DNA from: Paracoccaceae bacterium
Lineage (GTDB): Bacteria > Pseudomonadota > Alphaproteobacteria > Rhodobacterales > Rhodobacteraceae
Reading direction: 5' to 3'
Assembly (NCBI GenBank): GCA_020637675.1
Contig: JACKKD010000002.1
Span: forward strand, 806,001 to 870,000
DNA length: 64,000 nucleotides
The number at the start of each line of letters is the position of its first letter. The first letter of the stretch is position 1. Below are positions 8,379-17,413 of the stretch, one piece after another. The notes below the pieces were generated by a model. That model saw only the letters and a list, made by a program, of their open reading frames with translations. It made no database searches and was not told where the DNA came from. The position numbers were made by a program, and so were the translations under genes.

Positions 8379-8713
8379 GCGCGCCGAGGCTGAGCCGGAA
8401 GCTGGTGCTGGAAGAGGCGCAGCGGGTCCCGGACGGTGCGGGCGGCCATGGGTTGACCTGGGTGGCACTGGGCACGCTCTGGGGACTGGTCGAGGCTGGG
8501 GCAGGACACGAGCGGGCGGGCGAGTTCGTCACGCTGTCGAGCGTGGGCTACCGGATCACGGTGCGCGCCGCGCCGCAGGGCGCCGCGTCGCGGCCTAAAC
8601 CCGAACAGCGGTTTCGCGAGGGGGCGCGCATCTTCCGCATCACCGCCGTCACGGAGGAGGACGCGGAAGGGCATTACCTGACCTGCTTTGCGCAGGAGGA
8701 GGTCCTGGCATGA
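8375..8713 (+). CDS. GTA head closure / stopper protein (g7)
   Basis: 112-residue phage head-tail joining protein (SPP1 gp16/HK97 gp9-like). The beta-barrel signature is RLSRKLVLEEAQRVPDGAGG at the N-terminus and GYRITVRAAP later, with FREGARIFRITAVTEEDAEGHYLTCFAQEEV at the end. In the RcGTA particle the g7 product is the stopper between adaptor and tail. The ATG overlaps the g6 stop, and the gene overlaps g8 by 4 bases. Confidence 0.9.
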   Translation: MSAPRLSRKLVLEEAQRVPDGAGGHGLTWVALGTLWGLVEAGAGHERAGEFVTLSSVGYRITVRAAPQGAASRPKPEQRFREGARIFRITAVTEEDAEGHYLTCFAQEEVLA

Positions 8714-9117
8714 GCTACGGAGCGGCGGCCGCCCTGCAGGCGGCGATCTATCAGCGCCTGACTGCGGACAGCGCGCTCGATGCGCTGGTGAATGGCGCGA
8801 TCTACGATTCCGTGCCGCCGGGGATCGTGCCGGGGACCTATGTCTCGATCGGGCCGGAGGACGTGCAGGACGCTTCCGACCAGGTGGGTCGGGGGGCACT
8901 GCATGAATTCGTCGTCTCGGTCGTGACGGATCAGGCGGGGTTCCAGAACGCCAAGGCGGCCGCGGCGGCCGTCTCCGACGCGCTGACGGGTGCGACGCTG
9001 GTTCTCGCGCGAGGGCGACTCGTCGGTCTCTGGTTTCTCAAGGCGCGGGCGCGGCGGGTCGAGAAGGCCGACATGCGACGGATCGATCTGACGTTCCGGG
9101 CGCGAATAGAGGACTGA
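8710..9117 (+). CDS. GTA tail terminator (g8, DUF3168)
   Basis: 135-residue DUF3168 protein, the tail-terminator ring joining tail tube to head. Visible family pattern: helical N-terminus ALQAAIYQRLTADSALDALV, then YVSIGPEDVQDASDQ, HEFVVSVVTDQAGFQNAKAAAAAVSDAL and a final beta-strand MRRIDLTFRARIED. Order and size match g8 of RcGTA. A 92-base spacer separates it from the tail tube gene; I see no strong signal in that spacer. Confidence 0.9.
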   Translation: MSYGAAAALQAAIYQRLTADSALDALVNGAIYDSVPPGIVPGTYVSIGPEDVQDASDQVGRGALHEFVVSVVTDQAGFQNAKAAAAAVSDALTGATLVLARGRLVGLWFLKARARRVEKADMRRIDLTFRARIED

Positions 9118-9209
9118 GCGGCAACTCGGCCGCGCCCGCAAGAATGGTGCAATCTCGGGTGCCGTCGTTCGTTTGGCGACCCTGAACACAGACAAATCGG
9201 AGTACGGAC

Positions 9210-9623
9210 ATGGCTGCGCAGAATGGCAAGGACCTTCTGATCAAGCTCGACCTGACGGGGGGCGGGCTTTTCACCACGATCGCGGGACTCAGAGCCACGC
9301 GGATCAGTTTCAACGCCGAGACAGTGGATGTCACCAGCCTGGAGAGCCAGGGCGGATGGCGTGAGTTGCTCGGCGGTGCAGGCGTACGGTCCGCGAATGT
9401 CTCGGGGTCGGGCGTCTTCGTGGACAGCGCCACCGACGACCGCGCGCGCCAGATCTTCTTTGCCGGCACGGTGGAGACCTTCCAGGTGATCATTCCGGAT
9501 TTCGGCATCGTCGAGGGACCGTTCCAGATCACTGCGATCGAGTATGCGGGCAGCTACAACGGCGAGGCAACCTACGAGCTTTCGCTCGCCTCGGCCGGCG
9601 CGCTGATCTTCACGGCGATCTGA
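9210..9623 (+). CDS. GTA major tail (tube) protein (g9)
   Basis: 137-residue phage major tail protein of the TP901-1 family, the repeating subunit of the tail tube. It contains NGKDLLIKLDLTGGGLFTTIAGL, the strand TRISFNAETVDVTSLES and the C-terminal TYELSLASAGALIFTAI, typical of the tube fold. In RcGTA this is the g9 product. The stop codon overlaps the ATG of g10. Confidence 0.92.
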   Translation: MAAQNGKDLLIKLDLTGGGLFTTIAGLRATRISFNAETVDVTSLESQGGWRELLGGAGVRSANVSGSGVFVDSATDDRARQIFFAGTVETFQVIIPDFGIVEGPFQITAIEYAGSYNGEATYELSLASAGALIFTAI

Positions 9624-9943
9624 TGGTCAATCCCTGGGCCGGCGAGGTCGGGCTGAGGCTCGACGGCAAGCGCCACGTCGTCAAGCTGACGCTCGGCTCG
9701 CTGGCGGAACTGGAGGCAGGGCTCGGTACGGGCACGCTGATAGAACTGGTGGAGCGGTTCGAGGCGGGGCGGTTTTCGGCCCGCGACGTGCTGATGCTGA
9801 TCGTCGCCGGCCTCAGGGGCGGCGGCTGGGAGGGGACGGCCGATGACCTGCTGCGGGTCGAGATCGGCGGCGGCCCGGTAGAGGCGGCACGGGTCGCCGC
9901 CGAGCTTCTGGCGCGGGCGTTCACGGTGCCCGAGGGCGGATGA
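9623..9943 (+). CDS. GTA tail assembly chaperone-like protein (g10)
   Basis: 106-residue GTA-gp10 family protein directly after the tail tube gene. The start MVNPWAGEVGLRLDGKRHVVKLTLGSLAELEAGLG resembles tail-tube-like or chaperone N-termini, followed by helices. In siphophages two proteins between the tube and the tape measure act as tail assembly chaperones; here g10 and g10.1 occupy that slot as separate overlapping genes rather than a visible programmed frameshift. Role inferred from position. Confidence 0.85.
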   Translation: MVNPWAGEVGLRLDGKRHVVKLTLGSLAELEAGLGTGTLIELVERFEAGRFSARDVLMLIVAGLRGGGWEGTADDLLRVEIGGGPVEAARVAAELLARAFTVPEGG

Positions 9944-10179
9944 GCGGGCTCGACTGGCCGGGGCTGATGCGCGCGGGTCTTGGCAGGTTAGGCCTTACCC
10001 CGAAGGAATTCTGGGCACTCACTCCGGCGGAGCTGATGCTGATGCTCGGCGATCCGCAAGCCGTTCCCCCGCTGAACCGGGCGCGGCTGGACGCACTTGC
10101 CCGCGCCTGGCCCGACCGGGTGCCCGAGGAAAGGAAGGACGACGAAGATGCCGGTGACGGACGGACTGGACGGAATTGA
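9940..10179 (+). CDS. GTA tail assembly chaperone (g10.1)
   Basis: 79-residue protein of the short phage tail assembly chaperone type: hydrophobic and helical, with the hallmark MRAGLGRLGLTPKEFWALT followed by PAELMLML. It overlaps g10 by 4 bases and extends 32 bases into g11. It corresponds to the unnumbered g10.1 of RcGTA, easily missed because it is so short. Likely binds the tape measure protein during tail assembly. Confidence 0.87.
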   Translation: MSGLDWPGLMRAGLGRLGLTPKEFWALTPAELMLMLGDPQAVPPLNRARLDALARAWPDRVPEERKDDEDAGDGRTGRN

Positions 10180-10828
10180 CGGGATCGAGGGGCTGGCGAC
10201 GCAGGCTGCCGCGCTGGAGACGAGCCTGGCCGGGGCGCAGGCGATGACGACGGCCTTCGACGCCGAACTGGGGCGGATGCGGGAGAGCATGATCTTCACC
10301 GGACGCGAGGTGGGGACGCTTTCGAAGAGCATCGGCGGCGGCTTGCGGCGGGCATTCGACGGACTTGTCTTCGACGGGATGAAGCTGTCGGACGCGCTGC
10401 GCCAGGTGGCGAAGTCGATGGCCGACAGCGTCTATGGCGTCGCGATGAAGCCGGTGCAGGACGCCTTGGGCGGCGCGGTTGCAAACGGGCTGAACGGGCT
10501 TCTGAGCGGGTTGTTCCCGTTCGAGAAAGGGGGCGGCTTCGCCCAGGGCAGAGTGATGCCGTTCGCGCGGGGCGGTGTCGTGTCTTCGCCGACGACATTC
10601 CCGATGCGGAGCGGACGCGGCCTCATGGGCGAGGCGGGACCCGAGGCGATCATGCCGCTGACCCGTGGCGCGGACGGGCGGCTTGGCGTCCAGGCGCAGG
10701 GCGGCGGGCGGCCGGTCAACATCGTCATGAACGTCACGACGCCGGATGTGCAGGGCTTTGCCCGCAGCCAGAGCCAGATCGCCGCGCAGATGGCGCGGGC
10801 GCTCGCCCGTGGCGACAGGAACCGGTGA
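10148..10828 (+). CDS. GTA tail tape measure protein (g11)
   Basis: 226-residue tape measure protein, short in keeping with the short GTA tail. The N-terminus is helical and alanine-rich (LATQAAALETSLAGAQAMTT); the C-terminal half has the phage tape-measure pattern FARGGVVSSPTTFPMRSG and LMGEAGPEAIMPLTRGADGRLGV, then VNIVMNVTTPDVQGFARSQSQIAAQMARAL. The start ATG (10148) lies inside the end of g10.1; a GTG 51 bases upstream in frame is unlikely. Same size class as RcGTA g11. Confidence 0.9.
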   Translation: MPVTDGLDGIDGIEGLATQAAALETSLAGAQAMTTAFDAELGRMRESMIFTGREVGTLSKSIGGGLRRAFDGLVFDGMKLSDALRQVAKSMADSVYGVAMKPVQDALGGAVANGLNGLLSGLFPFEKGGGFAQGRVMPFARGGVVSSPTTFPMRSGRGLMGEAGPEAIMPLTRGADGRLGVQAQGGGRPVNIVMNVTTPDVQGFARSQSQIAAQMARALARGDRNR

Positions 10829-10838
10829 GGAGAGCGAC

Positions 10839-11474
10839 ATGGCATTTCACGACGTACGGTTCCCCGCGAACCTGAGTTTCGGGTCGGTCGGTGGTCCGGA
10901 ACGGCGCACGGAGGTCGTCGCGCTGACGAACGGGTTTGAGGAGCGCAACACGCCCTGGGCCGAGGCGCGCCGCCGCTACGACGCGGGGCTGGGGTTGCGC
11001 TCGCTCGACGATATTGCCGATCTCATCGCGTTCTTCGAGGCGCGGCAGGGTCAGCTCTTCGGGTTCCGCTGGAAGGATTGGTCGGACTACAAGTCCTGTA
11101 AACCGTCCGAAAGCGTCGGCTACGAGGACCAGGTCATCGCGACCGGCGATGGGGTGACCGTGGCGCACCAGCTCGTCAAGACCTACGCATCGGGCGGCGC
11201 GGCGCAGCGACGGATCATCAGAAAGCCGGTTTCGGGCACGGTGCGCATCGGGCTTCAGGGGGACGAGCTGCAGGAAGGCGTACACTATCAGGTGGACGCG
11301 GCAACCGGCAGCGTCACCTTCGCGACCGCGCCGGCCGTCGGCGAGCGGATCACCGCCGGCTTCGAGTTCGATGTGCCCGTGCGCTTCGATACCGATCGCA
11401 TCCAGGTCTCCGTAGCGTCGTTCCAGGCTGGCGACGTGCCGCAGGTGCCGGTGGTGGAGGTGCGGCTCGGATGA
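10839..11474 (+). CDS. GTA distal tail protein (g12, DUF2460)
   Basis: 211-residue DUF2460 protein. Typical elements are FHDVRFPANLSFGSVGGPER at the start, FFEARQGQLFGFRWKDWSDY in the middle and FDVPVRFDTDRIQVS near the end. In the RcGTA structure the g12 product is the distal tail protein linking the tube to the hub. A GAGGAGAG ribosome site precedes the ATG. The stop overlaps the g13 start. Confidence 0.92.
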   Translation: MAFHDVRFPANLSFGSVGGPERRTEVVALTNGFEERNTPWAEARRRYDAGLGLRSLDDIADLIAFFEARQGQLFGFRWKDWSDYKSCKPSESVGYEDQVIATGDGVTVAHQLVKTYASGGAAQRRIIRKPVSGTVRIGLQGDELQEGVHYQVDAATGSVTFATAPAVGERITAGFEFDVPVRFDTDRIQVSVASFQAGDVPQVPVVEVRLG

Positions 11475-12361
11475 CCTACCCGCAAGCTCTGAAGGACCAT
11501 CTGGCGACGGGCGTCACCACGCTTGCGCGCTGCTTTGCGGTGACGCGCAGGGATGGCGTGGTCATCGGGTTCACCGACCACGACCGCGACCTTTCGTTTG
11601 ACGGGATACTCTTTCGCGCCGACTCGGGTCTCACAGCGAAGGCGATCCAGCAGTCCACCGGGCTGTCGGTCGACAACAGCGAGGCCTTCGGGGCGCTCAA
11701 GTCCGAGGCCATCACCGAGGGGGATATCCTTGCCGGGCGATACGACGGCGCCGAGGTGCGGTCATGGCTGGTGAACTGGGCCGACGTGTCGGTCCGCGTG
11801 CTGCAGTTTCGTGGCACGCTGGGCGAGGTCGTGCGGAGGGGAGGCAGCTTCAATGCCGAGTTGCGCGGGCTTTCCGAAGGTCTGAACCATGCGGAGGGGC
11901 TCGTCTACCACGCACGCTGTTCGGCCATTCTCGGCGACGGGCGCTGCCGGTTCGACCTGCGCCAGCCTGGCTATTCGGAGGAGCGTGTCGTGCAAGAGGT
12001 CACGGGGGCACGCGTCTTCCGATTCTCCGAGTTCGGGGGCTATGACGACCGGTGGTTCGAGAAGGGTCGCTTCGCCGTGCTGAGCGGCACGGCGGCGGGC
12101 ATTGTGGGAGCGGTGAAGAACGACCGGCTGAGGGCCGGCGACATCCGTGAGGTGGAGCTTTGGCAGGCTCTGGGAGCGGCGCCCGCGCCCGGTGACTTGG
12201 TGCGGATCGAGGCCGGTTGCGACAAACGGCCGGATACTTGCCGCCTGAAGTTCGCCAACTACGACAATTTCCGTGGCTTTCCGGATATTCCGGGCGAGGA
12301 CTGGCTGATGTCCTACCCCGTCGGGGCGGCCCTGAACGACGGCGGGAGCCGGCGCGGATGA
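11471..12361 (+). CDS. GTA tail hub protein (g13, DUF2163)
   Basis: 296-residue DUF2163/BR0599-family phage protein. It contains CFAVTRRDGVVIGFTDHDRD and LTAKAIQQSTGLSVDNSEAFGAL near the N-terminus and CDKRPDTCRLKFANYDNFRGFP with paired cysteines near the C-terminus. In RcGTA the g13 product forms the hub of the baseplate and carries an iron-sulfur cluster; here cysteines lie in YHARCSAILGDGRCRFDL and CDKRPDTC, a spacing consistent with four ligands. The cluster claim is by analogy. Confidence 0.9.
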   Translation: MTYPQALKDHLATGVTTLARCFAVTRRDGVVIGFTDHDRDLSFDGILFRADSGLTAKAIQQSTGLSVDNSEAFGALKSEAITEGDILAGRYDGAEVRSWLVNWADVSVRVLQFRGTLGEVVRRGGSFNAELRGLSEGLNHAEGLVYHARCSAILGDGRCRFDLRQPGYSEERVVQEVTGARVFRFSEFGGYDDRWFEKGRFAVLSGTAAGIVGAVKNDRLRAGDIREVELWQALGAAPAPGDLVRIEAGCDKRPDTCRLKFANYDNFRGFPDIPGEDWLMSYPVGAALNDGGSRRG

Positions 12362-12795
12362 CCGACCGGGCGAGGCGTGCGGTGGTGATCGCGCGGGGGT
12401 GGGTCGGGACACCCTATCGGCACCAGGCGTCGACGAAGGGTGCAGGCACGGATTGCCTGGGACTTCTGCGAGGCGTCTGGCGCGAGCTTTACGGCGCGGA
12501 GCCGGAGCCGGTGCCCGCCTATACCGCGGACTGGTCCGAGCCCGACGGGGCCGAGCGGCTCTGGCAGGCGGCGCGGCGGCATCTGCGCCCCTGCGATCCC
12601 CAGGCTCCGCTTCGTGCCGGCGAGGTGTTGCTGTTCCGCATGCGCGGCGGGTCGGTCGCGAAACATCTGGGCATCGCCGCCGAATGCGGCCGCCGGCCCA
12701 CGTTCATCCATGCCTATTCCGGGCACGAAGTGGTGGAAAGTGCGCTGTCCGCCCCTTGGGCGCGGCGGGTCGTGGCGCGCTTCGCATTTCCCTGA
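12358..12795 (+). CDS. GTA NlpC/P60 cell-wall peptidase (g14)
   Basis: 145-residue NlpC/P60 cysteine peptidase, the tail-associated enzyme that opens peptidoglycan so DNA can pass. Catalytic Cys33 lies in GAGTDCLGLLRGVW, His103 in SVAKHLGIAA, and a third polar residue His118 in FIHAYSG. It is almost only the catalytic domain, as in RcGTA g14. It overlaps g13 by 4 bases and is followed by g15 after 12 bases. Confidence 0.94.
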   Translation: MTDRARRAVVIARGWVGTPYRHQASTKGAGTDCLGLLRGVWRELYGAEPEPVPAYTADWSEPDGAERLWQAARRHLRPCDPQAPLRAGEVLLFRMRGGSVAKHLGIAAECGRRPTFIHAYSGHEVVESALSAPWARRVVARFAFP

Positions 12796-12807
12796 AGGAG
12801 AGCCTTG

Positions 12808-15800
12808 ATGGCCACCATATTGCTGTCCGCGGCCGGCGCCTCCATCGGTGCGGGCTTCGGCGGATCGATCCTCGGTCTTTCCGGTGCCGTCATCGGCCGC
12901 GCCGTCGGCGCGACTTTCGGCCGGATCATCGACCAACGTCTGATGGGTCCGGGTTCGCAGCCGGTGGAGACCGGGCGGATCGACCGTTTCCGCCTGACGG
13001 GAGCTTCGGAGGGCGCCCCGGTCGGTCAGATCTGGGGCCGGATGCGCGTGTCCGGGCAGGTCATCTGGGCTTCGCGGTTCCTTGAGACCGCGACGACTTC
13101 GGGCGGAGGCGGGAAAGGGACGCCGCCGACGCCGAAGGTCACCGAGTATTCCTATTCGGTCAGCCTTGCCGTCGCGCTCTGCGAGGGCGAGATCACGCGC
13201 GTCGGCCGAATCTGGGCCGACGGCGTCGAGATCGGCAGCGATGACGTGACACTGCGCGTCTACACCGGTTCCGAAGATCAGCTGCCCGATCCGAAGATGG
13301 AGGCAATCGAAGGCGCGGGCGAGGTGCCCGCGTATCGCGGCATCGCCTATGTGGTCTTCGAGGACCTCGATCTTGGCGCGTTCGGCAACCGTGTACCGCA
13401 GTTCTCGTTCGAGGTGCAGCGCCCGGCGCAGGGGCGGCAGATCGACTCCGTACCCGACCTGGTGCGCGGGATAAGCGGTGTCGCGCTGATCCCCGGGACG
13501 GGTGAGTACACGCTGGCCACGACGCCGGTCCACTTTTCGGCCGGGCTCGGGGAAAACGTTTCGGCGAACATCCACTCCCCCGCGGGCAAGACCGATTTTG
13601 CGGTGTCGCTGGAGAGCCTTGGCGAGGAACTGCCCGGCTGCGGCTCGGTTTCGCTCGTCGTGTCGTGGTTCGGCGACGATCTGCGGTGCGGAGCGTGCAA
13701 CCTGAAGCCAAAGGTCGAGGACAACGCCACGGACGGCGTTGGCATGCCCTGGCGGGCAGGCGGCATCGCCCGGGCGGCGGCCGATGAGGTGATCCGGGAT
13801 GCCGGGCGGCCGGTCTATGGCGGAACGCCTGCCGACCAGTCCGTCGTCGAGGCGATCTCGGCGCTGAGAACGGCAGGGAAGCATGTCGTCTTCTATCCGT
13901 TCATCCTGATGGAGCAGAAGGCCGGCAACGGACTGGCCGACCCGTGGACGGGCAACCCATACCAGCCGGTGCTGCCCTGGCGCGGGCGGATCACGTTGTC
14001 CGTGGCACCGGGGCGGCCGGGAACGCCGGACAGGACGAGCGCCGCGACTGCCGAGGTGGCGGCCTTCTTCGGCACGGCGCAGGCGTCGGATTTCGCGGTC
14101 AGCGGCACGACCGTCAGCTACACCGGACCGGCCGAATGGTCCTACCGGCGTTTCGTCCTGCACTATGCCCATCTCTGCGCGGCCGCAGGCGGAGTCGATG
14201 CCTTCTGCGTCGGGTCGGAAATGCGCGGGCTGACGCAGATCAGGACTACCGGGGACAGCTTTCCGGCTGTGGCGGCGTTGCGGGCGCTCGCGGCCGAGGT
14301 GCGCGCTATCCTTGGGCCTGCAACGAAGATCGGCTATGCGGCGGACTGGTCGGAGTATTTCGGCTATCAGACGCCAGAGGGTGACCTGCGCTATCATCTG
14401 GACCCGCTCTGGGCCGATCCGGAGATCGACTTCGTCGGGATCGACAACTACATGCCCCTAAGCGACTGGCGCGACGGGCAGGACCATGCCGACGCGCACT
14501 GGGGGTCCGTCTACAACATCGACTATCTGAAGGCGAATATCGAGGGCGGTGAGGGCTACGACTGGTTCTACGCGAGCCCGGCCGAACGCGATGCACAGCG
14601 CCGCACGCCGATCACCGATGGCACTTATGATGAAGCCTGGGTCTGGCGGGTGAAAGACATAAGATCGTGGTGGGAGAATGTGCACCACGACCGGATCGGC
14701 GGCGTCAAGGGAGCGCCGAGCTCCTGGGTGCCGCAGTCGAAGCCGATCTGGTTCACCGAGTTCGGTTGTGCGGCAATCGACAAGGGCACGAACGAGCCGA
14801 ACAAGTTCCTCGACCCGAAATCATCGGAATCGCTGCTGCCCAGTTACTCCAACGGGCGGCGTGACGACCTGATCCAGATGCAGTACCTGCGCGCGATGAT
14901 CGACTTCTGGCGCGATCCTGCCAGGAACCCGGTGTCGGAGGAATACGGCGGGTCGATGGTCGACATGGACCGCGCACACGTCTGGGCCTGGGACGCGCGC
15001 CCCTTCCCGCAGTTTCCTGCCAATACCGCCACTTGGGCGGACGGGGATAACTATGCGCGTGGGCACTGGATTACGGGGCGCGTCTCTGCGCAGCCGTTGT
15101 CGAGCGTGGTGGCCGAAATCTGTGGCCGGTCGGATGTCGCCGATATCGACGTCAGCGGGCTTTACGGGCTTGTGCGCGGATACTCTGTGGCCGACATCGG
15201 TACCGGCCGTGCGGCCTTGCAGCCGCTGATGCTCGGATACGGGTTCGAGGCGGTGGAGCGCGACGGCAAACTGCGGTTCCGGATGCGCGACGGGGTCTCC
15301 GTCGCCGAGATCGGATCCGATGCGCTCGCCGTCAGCGAAGGGACAGATGGCTGGGTGGAGACGTCCCGGGCGACCGAGGCGGAAATGGCCGGCAGGGTTC
15401 GGCTCAGCTACGTCGAGGCCGAGGGGGACTACGAGGCACGTGCAGTCGAGGCGATCTTTCCTGACGAGGAGACGCGAGGCGTCGCCCAGTCCGAGCTTTC
15501 GCTGGCGCTGACGCGGTCGGAGGGGCAGCGGATCGTCGAGCGCTGGCTGGCGGAGGCGCGCGTGTCACGTGACGGTGCAAGGTTCGCACTGGCTCCTTCG
15601 CTTGGCCATCTCGGCGCGGGCGATGTGGTGACGCTTGAGGGGGGTCTATACCGGATCGACCGGGTCGAGCAGGCGGGGGCCCTGGGGATAGAGGCCGTCC
15701 GGGTCGAACCTGCCGTCTATGAGCCGTCGGACGAGGCCGAGGAGCGGGTCACGCCGAGGACCTTTGTCGCCCCGGCACCCGTCCTTCCACTGTTTATGGA

Positions 15801-16707
15801 CCTGCCACTTATGAGCGGGAACGAGGTGCCGCACCAACCGCATCTGGCGGTGTCGGCCAGTCCCTGGCCCGGATCCGTGGCCGTCTATTCCTCTGACACG
15901 GACGCGGGATATGCGCTCAAGAGGATTTTGGCGACGCGATCCGTCATCGGGCGGACGCAGACGGCGCTTTCGTCGGCTGCGCCTGGCATCTGGGACCGCG
16001 GACCTGCGTTGCGGGTGAAGGTGTCCGGCGCGCTGGACTCGGTGGACCCGGATCGGCTTCTGAACGGCCAGAACCTGATGGCCATCGGCGATGGAAGCCC
16101 TGCCAACTGGGAGCTCTTCCAGTTTGCGGACGCGGTGCTGGTCGCGCCCGGCAGCTATGACCTGACATTGCGGCTTCGCGGGCAGGCCGGGACCGATGCC
16201 GCGATGCCGCCCGTCTGGCCGGTCGGGAGCCACGTCGTCCTGATGAACGGTGCCCCGAAACAGATCGAGATTGGCGCTTCCGAGCGCGACCTCGCGCGTC
16301 ACTACAGGATCGGTCCGTCACGGCGAAGCTACGACGACCCGTCCTATGTCCATCTGGTCGAGGCTTTCGCGGGGGTCGGGCTGCGGCCACTGGCGCCGGT
16401 GCATGTGTCTGCCCGGCGAACGGCTGGCGGCGATCTGGCCATGTCGTGGATTCGCAGGACGCGCGTCGATGGCGACAGCTGGTCCGGGGTCGACGTGCCG
16501 GTGGGCGAGACGACGGAAGCCTATCTGCTCAGGGTGGTTCAGGGAGCGTCGGTTCTCCGTGAAGTCACGCTCGGCCAGCCCGGATGGACGTATCCGGGCG
16601 GTATGCAGGCCGCGGACGGCGCCGCACCGCCCTTCGAAATCCATGTGGCCCAGTTGTCAGACAGCTTCGGGCCGGGCCTTTTCAGGAGGATCGTGATCGA
16701 TGTCTAA
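12808..16707 (+). CDS. GTA megatron / host-contact tail tip protein (g15)
   Basis: 1299-residue tip protein, the largest in the cluster. Order: an N-terminal glycine/alanine-rich membrane-like segment (AAGASIGAGFGGSILGLSG, residues 4-30), hub domains, then a glycoside-hydrolase-like TIM barrel (GTA_TIM, about residues 430-760, with DFVGIDNYMPLSDWRD and PIWFTEFGCAAIDKG), a phage-tail_3-type domain (about 820-980), and a beta-rich C-terminus. RcGTA g15 is of very similar length. It would bind the recipient envelope and route DNA through the membranes. The frame is uninterrupted. ATG at 12808; a TTG lies one codon upstream. Confidence 0.94.
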   Translation: MATILLSAAGASIGAGFGGSILGLSGAVIGRAVGATFGRIIDQRLMGPGSQPVETGRIDRFRLTGASEGAPVGQIWGRMRVSGQVIWASRFLETATTSGGGGKGTPPTPKVTEYSYSVSLAVALCEGEITRVGRIWADGVEIGSDDVTLRVYTGSEDQLPDPKMEAIEGAGEVPAYRGIAYVVFEDLDLGAFGNRVPQFSFEVQRPAQGRQIDSVPDLVRGISGVALIPGTGEYTLATTPVHFSAGLGENVSANIHSPAGKTDFAVSLESLGEELPGCGSVSLVVSWFGDDLRCGACNLKPKVEDNATDGVGMPWRAGGIARAAADEVIRDAGRPVYGGTPADQSVVEAISALRTAGKHVVFYPFILMEQKAGNGLADPWTGNPYQPVLPWRGRITLSVAPGRPGTPDRTSAATAEVAAFFGTAQASDFAVSGTTVSYTGPAEWSYRRFVLHYAHLCAAAGGVDAFCVGSEMRGLTQIRTTGDSFPAVAALRALAAEVRAILGPATKIGYAADWSEYFGYQTPEGDLRYHLDPLWADPEIDFVGIDNYMPLSDWRDGQDHADAHWGSVYNIDYLKANIEGGEGYDWFYASPAERDAQRRTPITDGTYDEAWVWRVKDIRSWWENVHHDRIGGVKGAPSSWVPQSKPIWFTEFGCAAIDKGTNEPNKFLDPKSSESLLPSYSNGRRDDLIQMQYLRAMIDFWRDPARNPVSEEYGGSMVDMDRAHVWAWDARPFPQFPANTATWADGDNYARGHWITGRVSAQPLSSVVAEICGRSDVADIDVSGLYGLVRGYSVADIGTGRAALQPLMLGYGFEAVERDGKLRFRMRDGVSVAEIGSDALAVSEGTDGWVETSRATEAEMAGRVRLSYVEAEGDYEARAVEAIFPDEETRGVAQSELSLALTRSEGQRIVERWLAEARVSRDGARFALAPSLGHLGAGDVVTLEGGLYRIDRVEQAGALGIEAVRVEPAVYEPSDEAEERVTPRTFVAPAPVLPLFMDLPLMSGNEVPHQPHLAVSASPWPGSVAVYSSDTDAGYALKRILATRSVIGRTQTALSSAAPGIWDRGPALRVKVSGALDSVDPDRLLNGQNLMAIGDGSPANWELFQFADAVLVAPGSYDLTLRLRGQAGTDAAMPPVWPVGSHVVLMNGAPKQIEIGASERDLARHYRIGPSRRSYDDPSYVHLVEAFAGVGLRPLAPVHVSARRTAGGDLAMSWIRRTRVDGDSWSGVDVPVGETTEAYLLRVVQGASVLREVTLGQPGWTYPGGMQAADGAAPPFEIHVAQLSDSFGPGLFRRIVIDV

Positions 16708-17410
16708 CACCAATCAACTCGGCCTGCCGCTGCTGCAGCCGGCGCAGGCGCAGAAGCATGTCACGGTGAATGAGGCCCTGGCTCGGCTTGACGGTCTCGT
16801 GAATCTGACGATGCTCACCCGTTCGCTGGCCACGCCGCCGACGGTTGTCATTGACGGGGCCGTCTACGGCGTGCCGGCCGGCGCCGTGAACGAGTGGGGT
16901 GGTCAGGACGGCAGGATCGCCATCGGCACGAATGGCGGCTGGGACTTCGCTGTCCCGAGACGCGGTTGGCGTGTTATGATCCTTGACGAGGGCGTTGAAG
17001 CGATCTTCGACGGCAGCGCCTGGCGTGGCGGGATGCTGACACTTTCGCCTGCCAATGCTGGGCTTTCCGCCCATGTGGTGGAACTCGAGCATGTGGTGAC
17101 GGCCGGCGCGGTTTCGACCACGGCCGTGATGATCCCTGCGAACTCGGTCGTGATAGGGGCCACGGCGCGCGTGACGTCTGCGATCACCGGGACGCTCGCC
17201 AGTTGGTCTTTGGGAAATCCCGGCGCTCCGGGGCGCTTTGGCATGGGATTGGGGACCGCGGCGGGTTCCTTCGTCCGCGGAGTTCTCGGTCAGCCCACGG
17301 CGTTCTACGTACCCGAGGCGCTGCAGCTCGATGCCGTGGGCGGGACCTTCGCGGGAGGCGCGGTCCGGATTGCGGTCCATTGCCTTCAGATCGCGCTTCC
17401 GGATCTTTGA
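16700..17410 (+). CDS. DUF2793 protein, GTA spike/fibre candidate
   Basis: 236-residue protein overlapping the end of g15 by 8 bases. The first ~115 residues are a DUF2793 domain (NQLGLPLLQPAQAQKHVTVN, then DGSAWRGGM), found in phage-like tail and head-fibre proteins. The second half (from about residue 125) is a beta-rich, glycine/alanine/threonine-rich region of fibre or carbohydrate-binding character. In R. capsulatus, head-spike proteins (GhsA/GhsB) are encoded away from the main cluster. A spike or fibre role here is inferred from domain and position. Confidence 0.75.
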   Translation: MSNTNQLGLPLLQPAQAQKHVTVNEALARLDGLVNLTMLTRSLATPPTVVIDGAVYGVPAGAVNEWGGQDGRIAIGTNGGWDFAVPRRGWRVMILDEGVEAIFDGSAWRGGMLTLSPANAGLSAHVVELEHVVTAGAVSTTAVMIPANSVVIGATARVTSAITGTLASWSLGNPGAPGRFGMGLGTAAGSFVRGVLGQPTAFYVPEALQLDAVGGTFAGGAVRIAVHCLQIALPDL

Positions 17411-17413
17411 GGC

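Noticed and set aside
9623..10179. Programmed frameshift between g10 and g10.1, as in phage chaperones
   Set aside because: Both genes have their own starts with a 4-base overlap, and no slippery heptamer is evident near the junction.
2678..17410. Ordinary integrated prophage
   Set aside because: No integrase, attachment repeats, replication, repressor or lysis genes; gene order and flanks (fabF-mltG, cysE) match the RcGTA cluster; base composition and codon use look like the neighbours.
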